64,000 nucleotides of DNA from Nakamurella lactea DSM 19367 (GTDB taxonomy: Bacteria > Actinomycetota > Actinomycetes > Mycobacteriales > Nakamurellaceae), in the NCBI RefSeq assembly GCF_000426645.1, contig NZ_AUFT01000001.1:1-64000 (forward strand), read 5' to 3'. This document shows, piece after piece, positions 8,124 to 16,860 of the stretch. The position numbers and the translations under genes are program-made. Position 1 is the first letter of the stretch. Every line of letters starts with the position of its first letter. Below the pieces are notes generated by a model. That model had not been told where the DNA came from, did no database searches, and worked only from the letters and a program-made list of their open reading frames with translations.

Positions 8124-9704
8124 CTACAGGAACCGCGGGAGCTGCGGGAAGGAGTCGGACGGGGTGCGGGCCTGGATGCCCTCGCCGATCGCCTGCATCT
8201 GCCAGCCACCGCCGTCCCGGAACACCTTCGCCATCACCATGCCGGTGAAGGCCATCCCACCGGTCAGCGTGTAGCGGGCCAGTTCGCCGCCGGAGGTGTT
8301 GTCGATCAGCCGGCAGAACGCGTTCTGCACCTGTTCGAAGGTCTGACCCTCGTAGGACGTGACGATGAAGACGATCGAATTGATGTGCGCCGCGACCCGG
8401 TCCAGGTCGATCAGCACGGTCTCGTCATCCCCGTCACCGGCGCCGGTACGGTTGTCGCCCTGGTGCTGGACGCTGCCGTCCTTGGACCGCAAGTTGTTGT
8501 AGAACACCACGTCGGCGAGCTGCTTGTCGGCGAACATCACGGCTGACGCGTCCAGATCGATGTCGACCTCACGGTTGCCGAACATGCCGCGTTTCTTCAG
8601 TGGATCCCAACCCAGCCCCATCCGGACCACCGTGAGGTTGCCGCCCGACTCCTTGCGCAACGAGACCCGCTGCCCCTTCTGCAGGCTCACCGGTCGTTGC
8701 GCGCTGAGCCCGGCCGGCGGCTGCTGGCCTTGCGGGGCCCCGGTCGGCGGCGGGTAGTTTCCGGCCCCGCCCGGCGGCGGGAAGCCCTGCGCGGCCCCGC
8801 CCGGCGGCGGGAAGCCTTGCGCGGCCCCGGTCGGCGGCGGGAAGCCCGACCCGGCCGGCCCGCCGGCAGCGGTCGGCGGCGGGTAGCCCACGTTCGGCGC
8901 CGGGGCCGACGGGGGCGGGAACGCCGCCGGGCTCTGTTGCTGGCTCGGCTGCGGTGGCGGTGGGTAGCCGCCCGCCGGCGGGGGCGGCGGCGGCTGGGTC
9001 GCCGGTGGGCGCGGCGCTACCGGCTGCTGCGGTTGCAGATGCCCGAACGCTCCGCCGGTGTCCGGCGGCTCCCCCGGCGCGGGCTGCGTGGGCTGCGCAG
9101 CGGCCGGCTGCATGTTGCCGAAGACTCCCCCGGTGTCCGGCTCCTCGATCCGCGCCGGCGGGGTGGGCGCAGCCGGGGCCTGTGAGCCGGCATCGTCGAC
9201 GGAGACGCCGTGGTCGGAGATCAGGTCCGCGAGCCCACCGGCGTAGCCCTGGCCAACCGCACGGGCCTTCCAGTCGGCGCCGCGCCGGTACAGCTCGACC
9301 GCCACCATGATCGACTCACTGTCCAGTCCGGTGACCCGGTACTCGGCGATCGGGCCGCCGGCGGCGTCGGCGATCCGGGCCACCGGCGGCGCGACCTGAC
9401 CGAACCGCTGACCCGGCGTCTCCAGGTTCACCACTGCCCGCACGGTCTGGATGTCCGCGGGGATCTGGTCGGTCTGCACGGTCAATTGCCAGCCGCTGCC
9501 GTCCTTGACGCATCGCACACCGGGGCCGTCGGGCTGGTTGAAGAACACGAAGTCGCTGTCGCTGCGCACCTTTCCGGAGTCGGTCACCAGTAACGCGGAC
9601 AGATCGGTCGGTGCTTGCACCTCGACGGTGATCCGCACCGACGAGGCGGCCAGCGGCGCGTTCTGGCCTTTGACCAGGATTGCGGGTCCAGTAGGTGTCG
9701 TCAC
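8124..9704 (-). CDS. Double TerD-domain protein with Pro/Gly-rich linker
   Basis: A 526-residue protein. Two TerD domains (about 1-170 and 345-520) flank a linker rich in PPP, GFPPPGGAAQ and GYPPP repeats. The first domain ends DWKARAVGQGYAGGLADLI, the second GGWQMQAIGEGIQA. The C-terminal domain keeps the acidic calcium-binding stretch (GDNRTGAGDGDDE followed by LIDLDRV) and TNSI-like core of TerD/TerZ proteins; the N-terminal domain is more divergent. TerD proteins act in tellurite and membrane-stress response. GAAGGAG precedes the GTG start. No terB, terC or vWA gene lies nearby, so this operon is not a classic ter cluster. Confidence 0.88.
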   Translation of the reverse strand: MTTPTGPAILVKGQNAPLAASSVRITVEVQAPTDLSALLVTDSGKVRSDSDFVFFNQPDGPGVRCVKDGSGWQLTVQTDQIPADIQTVRAVVNLETPGQRFGQVAPPVARIADAAGGPIAEYRVTGLDSESIMVAVELYRRGADWKARAVGQGYAGGLADLISDHGVSVDDAGSQAPAAPTPPARIEEPDTGGVFGNMQPAAAQPTQPAPGEPPDTGGAFGHLQPQQPVAPRPPATQPPPPPPAGGYPPPPQPSQQQSPAAFPPPSAPAPNVGYPPPTAAGGPAGSGFPPPTGAAQGFPPPGGAAQGFPPPGGAGNYPPPTGAPQGQQPPAGLSAQRPVSLQKGQRVSLRKESGGNLTVVRMGLGWDPLKKRGMFGNREVDIDLDASAVMFADKQLADVVFYNNLRSKDGSVQHQGDNRTGAGDGDDETVLIDLDRVAAHINSIVFIVTSYEGQTFEQVQNAFCRLIDNTSGGELARYTLTGGMAFTGMVMAKVFRDGGGWQMQAIGEGIQARTPSDSFPQLPRFL

Positions 9705-9815
9705 GACGCTCCTTCGGTTCGGGGCTTGACCCCTCGATCCTGCCAGGTGCCGCGACCGGGGTCAGCCTGTTGGCCCATCCGGGCACGGGCGGCCCGGCGA
9801 TGCGATGCTGGTCCG

Positions 9816-10859
9816 ATGGCGACCAAGAGATCCCGATCCCGCCGCCGTCGTTCGGCGGCTCCCTCGGTGGCTGTCGTGGCCGGCGCGGCCGTGCTGTTCG
9901 CCGGGGTGTCCAGATATCTGACGCCGTGGCCGATGGCCATGGTGATCCGTCGGATCTTCGAACGCGGCGGCCGGCAATCGATGGTGCAGATGCTGCCGCA
10001 CATGCCGACGGTCGGCATCGCCGAACTGCTCGACCAGCCCTATGCGCCCAGCCCCACCCGCACCGCCACGGACACCGCGCTGGACGTGTTCGCGCCCGAC
10101 ACCGGGACCGACGCCCTGCCGACGGTGATCTGGATCCACGGCGGCGGCTGGATCGCCGGCGACAAGTCGCAGATTGCTCCCTACCTGAGAGTCCTTGCGG
10201 CGCAGGGGTATACGACCGTCGGCCTGAATTACACCCGCGGCCCGCAGGGCCGGTACCCGACGGCGCTGCGGCAGTTGGACGCGGCAATCGGCTACCTGAT
10301 CGACCATGCCGGCGAGTTGCGGATCGATCCGACCCGGCTGGTTCTGGCGGGTGATTCGGCCGGCGCCCAGTTGGCCAGCCAGCTGGCGGCGCTCGTCACC
10401 AATCCGGAGTTCGCGCGCCAGGTCGGGATCCGGCCGCGACTGGCACCCGAGCAACTGCGCGGGATGGTACTGAACTGCGGCGTGTACGACCTGGACATGA
10501 TGAGCCGGGCCAAGGGTCTGGTCGGCTGGGGCTTCAAGAAGACCCTCTGGGCCTACACCGGTTCGCGGGACTGGGCGAAGACGCCGGCCGGCACCCAGAT
10601 GTCCACGCTGCGGTTCGTCACCCGCGATTTTCCGCCGACCTACATCTCCGGCGGCAACGGCGACGGGCTGACGGCCGGACAGTCGAAGCCGATGGCCGAG
10701 CGGCTGCGCCGGCTCGGAGTGCCGGTCACCGCGCGATTCTTCGATGATGGCCACGAACCGCCGCAACCGCACGAGTACCAGTTCGCGTTGGGCACTGCGG
10801 AAGCCGACGAAGCGCTGACGGCGACGTTGACGTTTCTGAAGGAACTGCCCGGATTCTGA
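9816..10859 (+). CDS. Membrane-anchored alpha/beta hydrolase, HSL-type esterase
   Basis: A 347-residue protein. A very basic start (MATKRSRSRRRR) leads into one hydrophobic helix at about 17-32, so the enzyme is probably anchored. The oxyanion motif HGGGW and the nucleophile elbow GDSAGA are those of the hormone-sensitive lipase (LipN/LipR-like) group; Asp in GGNGDGL and His in DDGHEPPQPHEYQF complete a plausible triad. A carboxylesterase on acyl esters is likely; the substrate is unknown. No ribosome site is visible, and GATGCT lies six bases before the ATG, consistent with a leaderless transcript. Divergent from the TerD operon. Confidence 0.9.
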   Translation: MATKRSRSRRRRSAAPSVAVVAGAAVLFAGVSRYLTPWPMAMVIRRIFERGGRQSMVQMLPHMPTVGIAELLDQPYAPSPTRTATDTALDVFAPDTGTDALPTVIWIHGGGWIAGDKSQIAPYLRVLAAQGYTTVGLNYTRGPQGRYPTALRQLDAAIGYLIDHAGELRIDPTRLVLAGDSAGAQLASQLAALVTNPEFARQVGIRPRLAPEQLRGMVLNCGVYDLDMMSRAKGLVGWGFKKTLWAYTGSRDWAKTPAGTQMSTLRFVTRDFPPTYISGGNGDGLTAGQSKPMAERLRRLGVPVTARFFDDGHEPPQPHEYQFALGTAEADEALTATLTFLKELPGF

Positions 10860-10901
10860 GGAGCATCGCTTCTGCCCGGGGATTCGACACCGGCATGGTG
10901 G

Positions 10902-10946
10902 CTGCGATCGGCACCTCCGTCGACCGGTCTGCGGCCGACATCGCAG
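10902..10946. terminator. Inverted repeat between convergent genes
   Basis: CTGCGAT (10902-10908) pairs with ATCGCAG (10940-10946), with additional GGC/GCC pairing inside. It lies between the convergent ends of the esterase (10859) and the HIT gene (10969). No T tract is present, so terminator activity is only inferred. Confidence 0.35.
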
Positions 10947-10968
10947 AACTGGCGACACGCTTTCAGGA

Positions 10969-11397
10969 TCAACCGAGGGCGGCGACGATTCGTTCGCCGA
11001 CTGCGGCGATGGCGGCCCGGTCTCCCGGGACGTCCGGCACCCACGGCAGCGTCAACCTGTCCCTGTCCTTGTCGGTGTACCGCGGGATCACGTGCAGGTG
11101 GAAGTGGAACACCGACTGCCAGGCCGCCGCGCCGCAGCAGTTGATCAGGTTCACCCCGTCGGCGCCGAGTGCGGGTACTGCGACCGCGGCGATCCGCTGC
11201 GCGGCCAGGGTGACGGCGGCCAGGTCATCGGGCGCGATTTCCAGCAGGTCCCTGCTGTGTCGCTTGGGAATGACCAGTAGGTGACCATCGGAGGCCGGAT
11301 TGATGTCCATGAAGGCGAAGGTCTTCTCGTCCTCGGCGACCTTCATGCTGGGAATCTGGCCGGCCACGATGCTGCAGAACAGGCATTGTTCGCTCAT
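10969..11397 (-). CDS. HIT-family nucleotide-binding hydrolase
   Basis: A 142-residue protein with the histidine triad HFHLHVIPR near residue 100, preceded by the typical HIT start CLFCSIVAGQIPS and the segment HLLVIPKRHSRDL. These enzymes split AMP-linked substrates (AMP-lysine, AMP-amino acids or dinucleotide polyphosphates) by forming a covalent nucleotidyl-histidine. The first two cysteines (C5, C8) with downstream His may bind zinc, as in HinT-type proteins. GGGAGA lies upstream of the ATG. It is 30 bases downstream of rlmN, in the same direction, and is probably co-transcribed. Confidence 0.93.
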   Translation of the reverse strand: MSEQCLFCSIVAGQIPSMKVAEDEKTFAFMDINPASDGHLLVIPKRHSRDLLEIAPDDLAAVTLAAQRIAAVAVPALGADGVNLINCCGAAAWQSVFHFHLHVIPRYTDKDRDRLTLPWVPDVPGDRAAIAAVGERIVAALG

Positions 11398-11427
11398 GAA
11401 GTCTCCCGTTCGACGAGTTCCGGACCG

Positions 11428-12552
11428 TCAGCGCTCGGCCGCGGCCAACTGGCCGCAGGCAGCGGCGATCTCCTGGCCCCGGGTGTCCCGGACCGTACAG
11501 GCGACGCCCTGGGCGCGCACCCGGCGGACGAACTCGGCCTCCACCGGCTTGGGTGAAGCGTCCCATTCCGAACCGGGGGTCGGGTTCAGCGGGATGACGT
11601 TGACGTGCACCAGCGACCCGAGATGCTCGCGCAGCAGTTGCCCGAGCAGGTCGGCCCGCCACGGCTGGTCGTTGATGTCGCGGATCAGGGCGTACTCGAT
11701 GGACACCCGTCGACCGGTGGTGTCGGCGTACCGGCGGGCCGCCTGCAGCACCTCGTCGACCTTCCACTTGTCGTTCACCGGCACCAGGGTGTCGCGCAGT
11801 TCGTCATCCGGGGTGTGCAGCGAAACCGCAAGCCGCACTTGCAGTTTCTCGTCCGTCAGCCGGTTGATCGCCGGCACGAGGCCGACCGTCGACACCGTCA
11901 CCGAGCGGGCCGAGATGCCCAGGCCGTGCGGATTCGGCGCGGTGATCTGCTTGACCGCCGACAGCACCCGGTTGTAGTTGGCCAGCGGCTCGCCCATCCC
12001 CATGAAGACGATGTTCGACAGCCGCCCCGGCTCCCCGAGGGCGCCGTCGCGGGCCGCGGCGGCGGCCAGCCGGACCTGCTCGACAATCTCGGCGGTCGAC
12101 AGGTTCCGCTGCAGACCGCCCTGCCCGGTGGCACAGAACGGGCAGGCCATGCCGCAGCCGGCCTGGCTCGACACACACAGCGTGATCCGGTCCGGGTAGC
12201 GCATCAGCACCGACTCGATCAGCGTGCCGTCGTGCGCCCGCCAGAGCGTCTTGCGGGTGTCGCCGGCGTCGCAGGAGATCGAGCGGACCTCGGTGAGCAG
12301 TTCCGGCAGCAACGCGTCGACGAACTCACCGCGGCCGGCTGCCGGCAGGTCGGTCATTTCGTCCGCGATCCTGGTGAGACCGCCGTAGTAGTGCCGGGCG
12401 AGCTGATCGGCGCGGAACGCCGGCTGCCCCGCCTGCTGGACCGCGGCCTTACGCTGGGCTTCGTCGAGGTCGGCCAGGTGCGCGGGTGGCTTCCCACGGC
12501 GGGGAGCGGCAAAGATCAGGGGCAGGCTCTTGCGGGCGGCTTCAGCAGTCAT
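11428..12552 (-). CDS. rlmN: 23S rRNA (adenine2503-C2)-methyltransferase, radical SAM
   Basis: A 374-residue protein. The radical-SAM motif is CGMACPFC (C133, C137, C140). The C-terminal catalytic Cys lies in [14 protein letters not shown], and the SAM-binding segment [14 protein letters not shown] is intact. It methylates A2503 of 23S rRNA and probably A37 of some tRNAs. Start [12 protein letters not shown] was preferred; the extra 24 residues upstream look non-conserved and cross the start region of the divergent gene. The start may be leaderless, since no Shine-Dalgarno-like stretch is visible. Confidence 0.96.
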   Translation of the reverse strand: MTAEAARKSLPLIFAAPRRGKPPAHLADLDEAQRKAAVQQAGQPAFRADQLARHYYGGLTRIADEMTDLPAAGRGEFVDALLPELLTEVRSISCDAGDTRKTLWRAHDGTLIESVLMRYPDRITLCVSSQAGCGMACPFCATGQGGLQRNLSTAEIVEQVRLAAAAARDGALGEPGRLSNIVFMGMGEPLANYNRVLSAVKQITAPNPHGLGISARSVTVSTVGLVPAINRLTDEKLQVRLAVSLHTPDDELRDTLVPVNDKWKVDEVLQAARRYADTTGRRVSIEYALIRDINDQPWRADLLGQLLREHLGSLVHVNVIPLNPTPGSEWDASPKPVEAEFVRRVRAQGVACTVRDTRGQEIAAACGQLAAAER

Positions 12553-12647
12553 GACCGCTACATTCTCCCATGCGGACGACACCGACCCGGCCCTGGAACC
12601 GTTCAGCAGTGAGCACCGTCGCACCCGGGACCGAAGGAGATTCCACC

Positions 12648-13094
12648 GTGACCCACAGCGGAACCACCGTTGTTCAACGCCTAATGCCGGCGGCCGGGAC
12701 GGCCGTGCTGGCGCTCACCGCCACCAGTTGGATCGGCAAGTCGTTCCGCACGGATGCGGGCACCGGCGACCGGAGCTTCAGCTTCTGGGGGCTGTTCCAC
12801 ACGGTCCGCCACGGCCTGACCCTCGGGGTGGGGCTGGTGGCGGTGCTGCTGATGGCGTTCGTCGCCGTCGCAGTGCTGGCCAACCACGCTCGCCCCGCGG
12901 CGGGCTCGGTGATGGCCTGGGTGGCTGCGCTCGCCACGGTGGCCGTGCTGATGAACGTCGACGCCGGCTACTCGGCCGGGCCGGGCTTGTGGCTGACGCT
13001 GATCGTCACCGTTGCCGCGGCGGTCGCCGGCACCCTGGACTGGGTGTTGACCGCCAACGGCGACCGGCGGGAAGCGCTGGCCGCGGCCCGCTGA
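12648..13094 (+). CDS. Four-helix small membrane protein, unknown
   Basis: A 148-residue protein whose GTG start is fixed by GAAGGAG (12633-12639) eight bases upstream; an upstream ATG at 12570 would overlap the rlmN promoter region. Hydrophobic segments lie at about 15-28, 55-80, 88-105 and 112-128, so three or four membrane helices. It ends [19 protein letters not shown], a charged tail. I recognise no family. It stands divergent from rlmN and its end is 5 bases from the convergent septum-like gene. Confidence 0.72.
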   Translation: MTHSGTTVVQRLMPAAGTAVLALTATSWIGKSFRTDAGTGDRSFSFWGLFHTVRHGLTLGVGLVAVLLMAFVAVAVLANHARPAAGSVMAWVAALATVAVLMNVDAGYSAGPGLWLTLIVTVAAAVAGTLDWVLTANGDRREALAAAR

Positions 13095-13098
13095 ATCG

Positions 13099-13932
13099 TC
13101 AGCCGTAGGGAATCGGTCGGTCGCCGAGTCCGATCACCGATCCGACGAGTTCGCGGCCGGGTTCGGCCGAGGACACTTCGCAGGTCTGCATCGGGACCAG
13201 CTGCCGGCTGCCGTCGTCCTGCAGAACCATGCTGCCCATGGAGGGGTCCTGGGAGACCTTGGCCTGCAACGGATGGGCGCCGCCGAAGGCCGCGGCGCCG
13301 ACCTGATCCACCGCGAAGTCCAGACAACCGGTGACCGGTGTCCGAGCCAGATACTCGGGTTGGAACGTTCCGATCCGCTGCACGAAATGCGGTGTCGTGC
13401 AATCGACCTGCTGCAACTCGTCCCGATAGCAGGCGCCGACGGCAGCCGACGATTCACCACCCGGCAGCGGATTGACCGATCCGGCGTACTGCAGCGCCCG
13501 AAGCTGCGGGCCACTGGTGACCGGACCGACGACGCAGGCCTGCCAGCCGAGCGGGGCTCCGCCGCTCACCGGGCGGGACAACAGCCATGGCTGGGGCGCG
13601 GTCCAGTCCGGCCCGGAGGTCCCGGTCATGGTGGGGCCCTGGCTGCTGCAGCGATCTGCTCCGGCAGCCGCCCCGGACGGCGATTCGGCGCCGGCCCGCC
13701 AACTTTCCACCACCTCGGCCGTGTGCGGCTCCGAGCACGGCACCTCACTGGGCTCGGTGCTGGTGGCGCCGAGGTCCGGCACGACCAGACAGGCGCCGAC
13801 CGCCGGTGGCGGCGTCCACGGCAACGCGACCGGCTCGCCGTGGACGTTGCGACCGCTGACCCGGTTGACGACGATCAGGGCCAGCGCGGCGGCGACCACC
13901 ACCGCGATCCCCCAGCGCCGGTCGTTCGTCAT
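13099..13932 (-). CDS. Septum-formation-type Cys-rich membrane-anchored protein, paralog 1
   Basis: A 277-residue protein: a short cytoplasmic MTNDRRWG, one helix (IAVVVAAALALIVVN), then an outside domain with about ten cysteines. Two related half-repeats are seen: GACLVVPD...VPCSEPHTAEV and GACYRDELQQVDCTTPHFVQRIG. Each pairs GxC with C-x-x-PH-x-x-E/Q, the layout of the actinobacterial Septum_form (PF13845-like) domain. It ends GLGDRPIPYG. The cysteines probably form disulfides outside the membrane. Last of three tandem paralogs, 31 bases after paralog 2. Role in envelope or division is inferred only from the domain name. Confidence 0.75.
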   Translation of the reverse strand: MTNDRRWGIAVVVAAALALIVVNRVSGRNVHGEPVALPWTPPPAVGACLVVPDLGATSTEPSEVPCSEPHTAEVVESWRAGAESPSGAAAGADRCSSQGPTMTGTSGPDWTAPQPWLLSRPVSGGAPLGWQACVVGPVTSGPQLRALQYAGSVNPLPGGESSAAVGACYRDELQQVDCTTPHFVQRIGTFQPEYLARTPVTGCLDFAVDQVGAAAFGGAHPLQAKVSQDPSMGSMVLQDDGSRQLVPMQTCEVSSAEPGRELVGSVIGLGDRPIPYG

Positions 13933-13963
13933 ACCAGCAGGCTAGGCCCGCGGGCGCCGGCCG

Positions 13964-14758
13964 TCAGCCGAACGGCAGCGGCTTGTCCCCCAGGCCCTGT
14001 ACGGAGTCGACCAGCGGTCGGGACGCGACCACGCTGCAGGTGTCTGGCAGCACCGGTTCGCCGGTGGTGGCATCGACGATCGTCACCGGGCCCGAGCGGT
14101 CCAGTCCGGTCACCGCAAGCAGTGCATCCGGACCTGAGAACGCGGATGCGCCGACGACCCGGCGGGCGAAATCCTGGCAGTCCTCCCGTGGTCGGGGGTC
14201 CACCGACGACGCGAGAAACAGGCCGATCCGCTCGACGCGATGTGGTGCAGCGCAATCGATCCGGACGTTCCGGCCGGCGTAGCAGGCGCCGATCACCGCC
14301 GCCGACCGGCCTGTCGAACCCGGAGTCAGGGAGCCGACGAAGGTCAGCGGATCCGAGGGGTCGCCGTCGACGGCGGCGATGAATGCGCAGACCTCCCAGC
14401 CGACCGGCCCGGGCGAGGACAACCGGGCCGAGAACGTCGGGCTCGGTGGCCGGGACCAGTCGCCGCCGCTCGGAACCGGCGGGATGCCACCATCGGCGGC
14501 GCACCGGTCCGAGATGTCGGCCGGGCTCCGGCCCTTTCGCCAGCTCTGGTAGACCTCGGCGGTGTGCCGCCGGTTGCAGGCGACCGGCGTCGGGGTGGAT
14601 CCGCGGGTGTCCAGGCAACTCCCCACCGCCGGGATCGGCTGCAGGGCGACCGCGACCGCCTCGCCGGGAAGGTCGGGCCCACTGAGCCGGCTGACGGCGA
14701 TCAGCGCCAGCGCCGCGGCCAGCACGACCGCGATGCCCAACCCCCGGTCCTTCGTCAT
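13964..14758 (-). CDS. Septum-formation-type Cys-rich membrane-anchored protein, paralog 2
   Basis: A 264-residue protein built exactly like its neighbours: MTKDRG, one helix (IAVVLAAALALIAVS), RLSGPDLPGEAVA, then GSCLDTRG...VACNRRHTAEVYQSW and GACYAGRNVRIDCAAPHRVERIG, ending GLGDKPLPFG. The N-terminus is clearly the closest to paralog 1 (shared ALALI-V-R-SG pattern). The start was placed at MTKDRG because that matches MTNDRR in paralog 1; the open frame extends further upstream without conservation. Middle member of a three-gene run, 67 bases after paralog 3. Confidence 0.75.
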   Translation of the reverse strand: MTKDRGLGIAVVLAAALALIAVSRLSGPDLPGEAVAVALQPIPAVGSCLDTRGSTPTPVACNRRHTAEVYQSWRKGRSPADISDRCAADGGIPPVPSGGDWSRPPSPTFSARLSSPGPVGWEVCAFIAAVDGDPSDPLTFVGSLTPGSTGRSAAVIGACYAGRNVRIDCAAPHRVERIGLFLASSVDPRPREDCQDFARRVVGASAFSGPDALLAVTGLDRSGPVTIVDATTGEPVLPDTCSVVASRPLVDSVQGLGDKPLPFG

Positions 14759-14825
14759 CCCCGTCGCCTTTCCCCATCCCGGTCCGTCGTCGGTGCACAC
14801 CCACGCAGCGCTGCGATCGACGTCG

Positions 14826-15698
14826 TCAGCCAGGTCCGCCGTACGGCAGCGGCGCATCACCGAGGCCGACGACGGACGTCATCAGCCACTTCCCCGGTTG
14901 CACCCGGACGGCGCAGTTCGACAGCGGCGGTGCCGGGAAGGCGGCGCCGGTCAGGAACGGCTGGGTATGACGGTCCATCCGGCCGTTCTCGACGTCGATC
15001 ACGATCCGGCCGGTCGCCGCCAGGTTCAGGTCGCCCACCGTCAACGGTTCGGGGCCGTCGAAGACCTTGGCCGAACCGATCAGGTCGACAGCCAGTGCGG
15101 CACAACCGTTGTCGGCTGTCTGCGGCCGGTTGCTGACCGCCAGCAACTCCGCGTCGTGTGGCTGGGTGCAGTCGACCGGGTGGGCGGCCGCCTTCGCCGC
15201 GGTCTGCCAGTAGCAGGCTCGCAGCGACACCGGATAGTCGGCGACCGATGCGGCAGACAGCAGCGATCCTCGATGCACCACCACGCCGACCGGGTCCGCG
15301 GTGGCGATGGCCTGCTGCACGCAGGCGGTCCAGCCGGTCGGTCCGCCGCCGTCGACCAGATGATCGAACGTCGAGTACGGCGGGGGTCGCCAGTCTTCGC
15401 CGACGGCGCCGAGCACCGACTGCCGATCATCCCACCGGCAGGGCGAGTCCTGGCCCGCCAGACCCACCGGCCAGGCGCCGATCACCTCCGCCGAGTGCCG
15501 TTGATCGCACGGCAACACGGTGGCCTGACTGCCGGCCAGGTTCAGACAGGTACCGGCTGGCGGCGGCGAGACCGGCGGCACCGCAACGGCGGCACCCGGG
15601 ACGTCCCGGCCGCTGATCCGGACCGCCGTCAGCAGCGCGACCAGCGCCAGGCACACGAATACCCAGCCCCCGAGCCGACGCATCGCCTCCGACGTCAT
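14826..15698 (-). CDS. Septum-formation-type Cys-rich membrane-anchored protein, paralog 3
   Basis: A 290-residue protein, first of the tandem set. MTSEAMRRLGG is followed by one helix (VFVCLALVALLTAV), RISGRDVPGAAVAVP, then GTCLNLAG...LPCDQRHSAEVIGAW and RACYWQTAAK...VDCTQPHDAELLA, ending GLGDAPLPYGGPG. The second half-repeat carries a small insertion relative to the paralogs. A later start at MRRLGG is possible. Upstream lies a palindromic repeat, so the promoter must sit in the 15700-15745 stretch or inside the repeat. Confidence 0.74.
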   Translation of the reverse strand: MTSEAMRRLGGWVFVCLALVALLTAVRISGRDVPGAAVAVPPVSPPPAGTCLNLAGSQATVLPCDQRHSAEVIGAWPVGLAGQDSPCRWDDRQSVLGAVGEDWRPPPYSTFDHLVDGGGPTGWTACVQQAIATADPVGVVVHRGSLLSAASVADYPVSLRACYWQTAAKAAAHPVDCTQPHDAELLAVSNRPQTADNGCAALAVDLIGSAKVFDGPEPLTVGDLNLAATGRIVIDVENGRMDRHTQPFLTGAAFPAPPLSNCAVRVQPGKWLMTSVVGLGDAPLPYGGPG

Positions 15699-15744
15699 GA
15701 CTGGTCCATTCGCCGATCCAGATTCTAGGCGCTTCCCCGCCCCC

Positions 15745-15800
15745 GTTGTGATGGCAATCCGTGGTTGTGGCAGCGGAACAACCACGACTTACCATCACAA
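15745..15800 (+). repeat. 56-bp palindromic repeat, left copy
   Basis: Left arm GTTGTGATGGCAATCCGTGG continues TTGT, then a GGCAGCGGA centre, then a partly degenerate right arm (ACAACCACGACTTACCATCA...). It is in the same orientation as the copy at 16861 and similar along its whole length. The right arm carries the stop codon of the nuclease-domain gene (TCA at 15795-15797). Confidence 0.88.
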
Positions 15801-16769
15801 TCTGGCCGCCGGCGCCAACCAGGCAGCCCGCCGCCGGTCGTAGACCTGTTTCGCCCGGCGCCGGAACTGGACCGGTTGCCGATAGAGGTCGTCGCCGGTA
15901 ACCCGGAACACCCGGAGACCCGCGTCCTCCATGCCGCCGTTTCTTCTGATGTCCTTGCGGAACTGGGCCCGGTCGGTCCGATGACCGTCGCCCTCGTACT
16001 CGAAGACCAGCTTCAGGTCCCGGTAGAGGGCGTCGACACAGCTCAACCATCGACCCGTCTCGTCAAAGAGATCGACGTTGATCTCGGGCTCCGGCAGTCC
16101 TGCCGCCAGCAGTTGCATCCGCAGGTCCGACTCCGGTGGCGAAGCCACGTTCGGCCGGATCCATGGCAGCGCCGCCCGCAGGTTGTCAACGCCGTCGCAG
16201 CGGGCCCACCGACCCACTGCGTTGTCCAGGTCGCCGGTACTCAGCGGAACAAAACCCGTTGTCCGGCCGGCATAATCACGGCCGCTGATCGCGGCATCAC
16301 CGAAACGGACCAGCTCCTCCTTCGTCGCACGGGTCGCCAGCAGGCACCAGGTGAGGGCCGGCGACGTGACGCGGATGCCGTCAACCTCACTGACGGTGAA
16401 CAGGTCGGAGCGAATGACGCGACCGCGGACGTTCCGGCCGGTCGGCTTGTTCACGCCCCTCGGCACGGCCACCTGAACGGTCAGGTCGTTCCCGGCCCGG
16501 TACGGCAGCGGCAACCCGTACAGTGCGGCCGCCGTTTCCGCGGCGAAGGCACGCGGTGGCCATAGCCGCGGTAGGTAGGCCAGTGCCAGCTCCCGCAACG
16601 TGCCGACCTCGCCCGCCACCCGGATCCCGTGGAAGGGCGAGCGCAGGTCGGCTGCCCCCATCCGCCAGTCGGACAACCCGGAATCGAATCCCTCAGCGAC
16701 GCGGAAGGCCCGCTGGGTGAACTCGTCCGGTAGCGATCGTCTCGGCGCGGCGGATCCCATGCCCGACAT
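15795..16769 (-). CDS. AbiEi-like N-terminus with DUF559/Vsr-type nuclease domain
   Basis: A 324-residue protein. The N-terminal half contains DLRSPFHGIRVAG and TAAALYGLPLP, patterns seen in AbiEi-type (type IV antitoxin-like) helical domains. The C-terminal 100 residues read LKLVFEYEGDGHRTDRAQFRKDI...RNGGMEDAGLRVFRVTGDDLY, the E-x-D...Q-x-x-D core of DUF559, a Vsr-like restriction-endonuclease fold. The likely role is DNA processing or defence, but none is proven for this common actinobacterial family. The gene is bracketed by two copies of a palindromic repeat and its stop lies inside the left copy. No partner toxin is next to it. Confidence 0.8.
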   Translation of the reverse strand: MSGMGSAAPRRSLPDEFTQRAFRVAEGFDSGLSDWRMGAADLRSPFHGIRVAGEVGTLRELALAYLPRLWPPRAFAAETAAALYGLPLPYRAGNDLTVQVAVPRGVNKPTGRNVRGRVIRSDLFTVSEVDGIRVTSPALTWCLLATRATKEELVRFGDAAISGRDYAGRTTGFVPLSTGDLDNAVGRWARCDGVDNLRAALPWIRPNVASPPESDLRMQLLAAGLPEPEINVDLFDETGRWLSCVDALYRDLKLVFEYEGDGHRTDRAQFRKDIRRNGGMEDAGLRVFRVTGDDLYRQPVQFRRRAKQVYDRRRAAWLAPAARL

Positions 16770-16799
16770 GGTGTCCGAAGGCCGTTCGGCGCCGGCGAC

Positions 16800-16839
16800 T
16801 TGTCCACACCGGCCGGTCCACGTCGCCGCGTGTGGACAA
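16800..16839. promoter_or_regulatory. Inverted pair of perfect DnaA boxes
   Basis: TTGTCCACA at 16800-16808 and its complement TGTGGACAA at 16831-16839 are 22 bases apart, within the upstream region of the nuclease-domain gene. TTGTCCACA is the preferred DnaA box of high-GC actinobacteria. No AT-rich unwinding region, dnaA or dnaN gene is nearby, so this is not the origin; DnaA-dependent control or titration is possible. Confidence 0.5.
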
Positions 16840-16860
16840 CTCGCCGGTCATCCGGCCTGC

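Noticed and set aside
16675-16700. GGAATCGAATCC resembling a tRNA T-loop
   Set aside because: It lies inside the AbiEi/DUF559-type gene and no acceptor, D or anticodon stem can be built around it.
15795-16769. Type IV toxin-antitoxin pair
   Set aside because: Only the AbiEi-like half is seen; no AbiEii-type nucleotidyltransferase gene is next to it.
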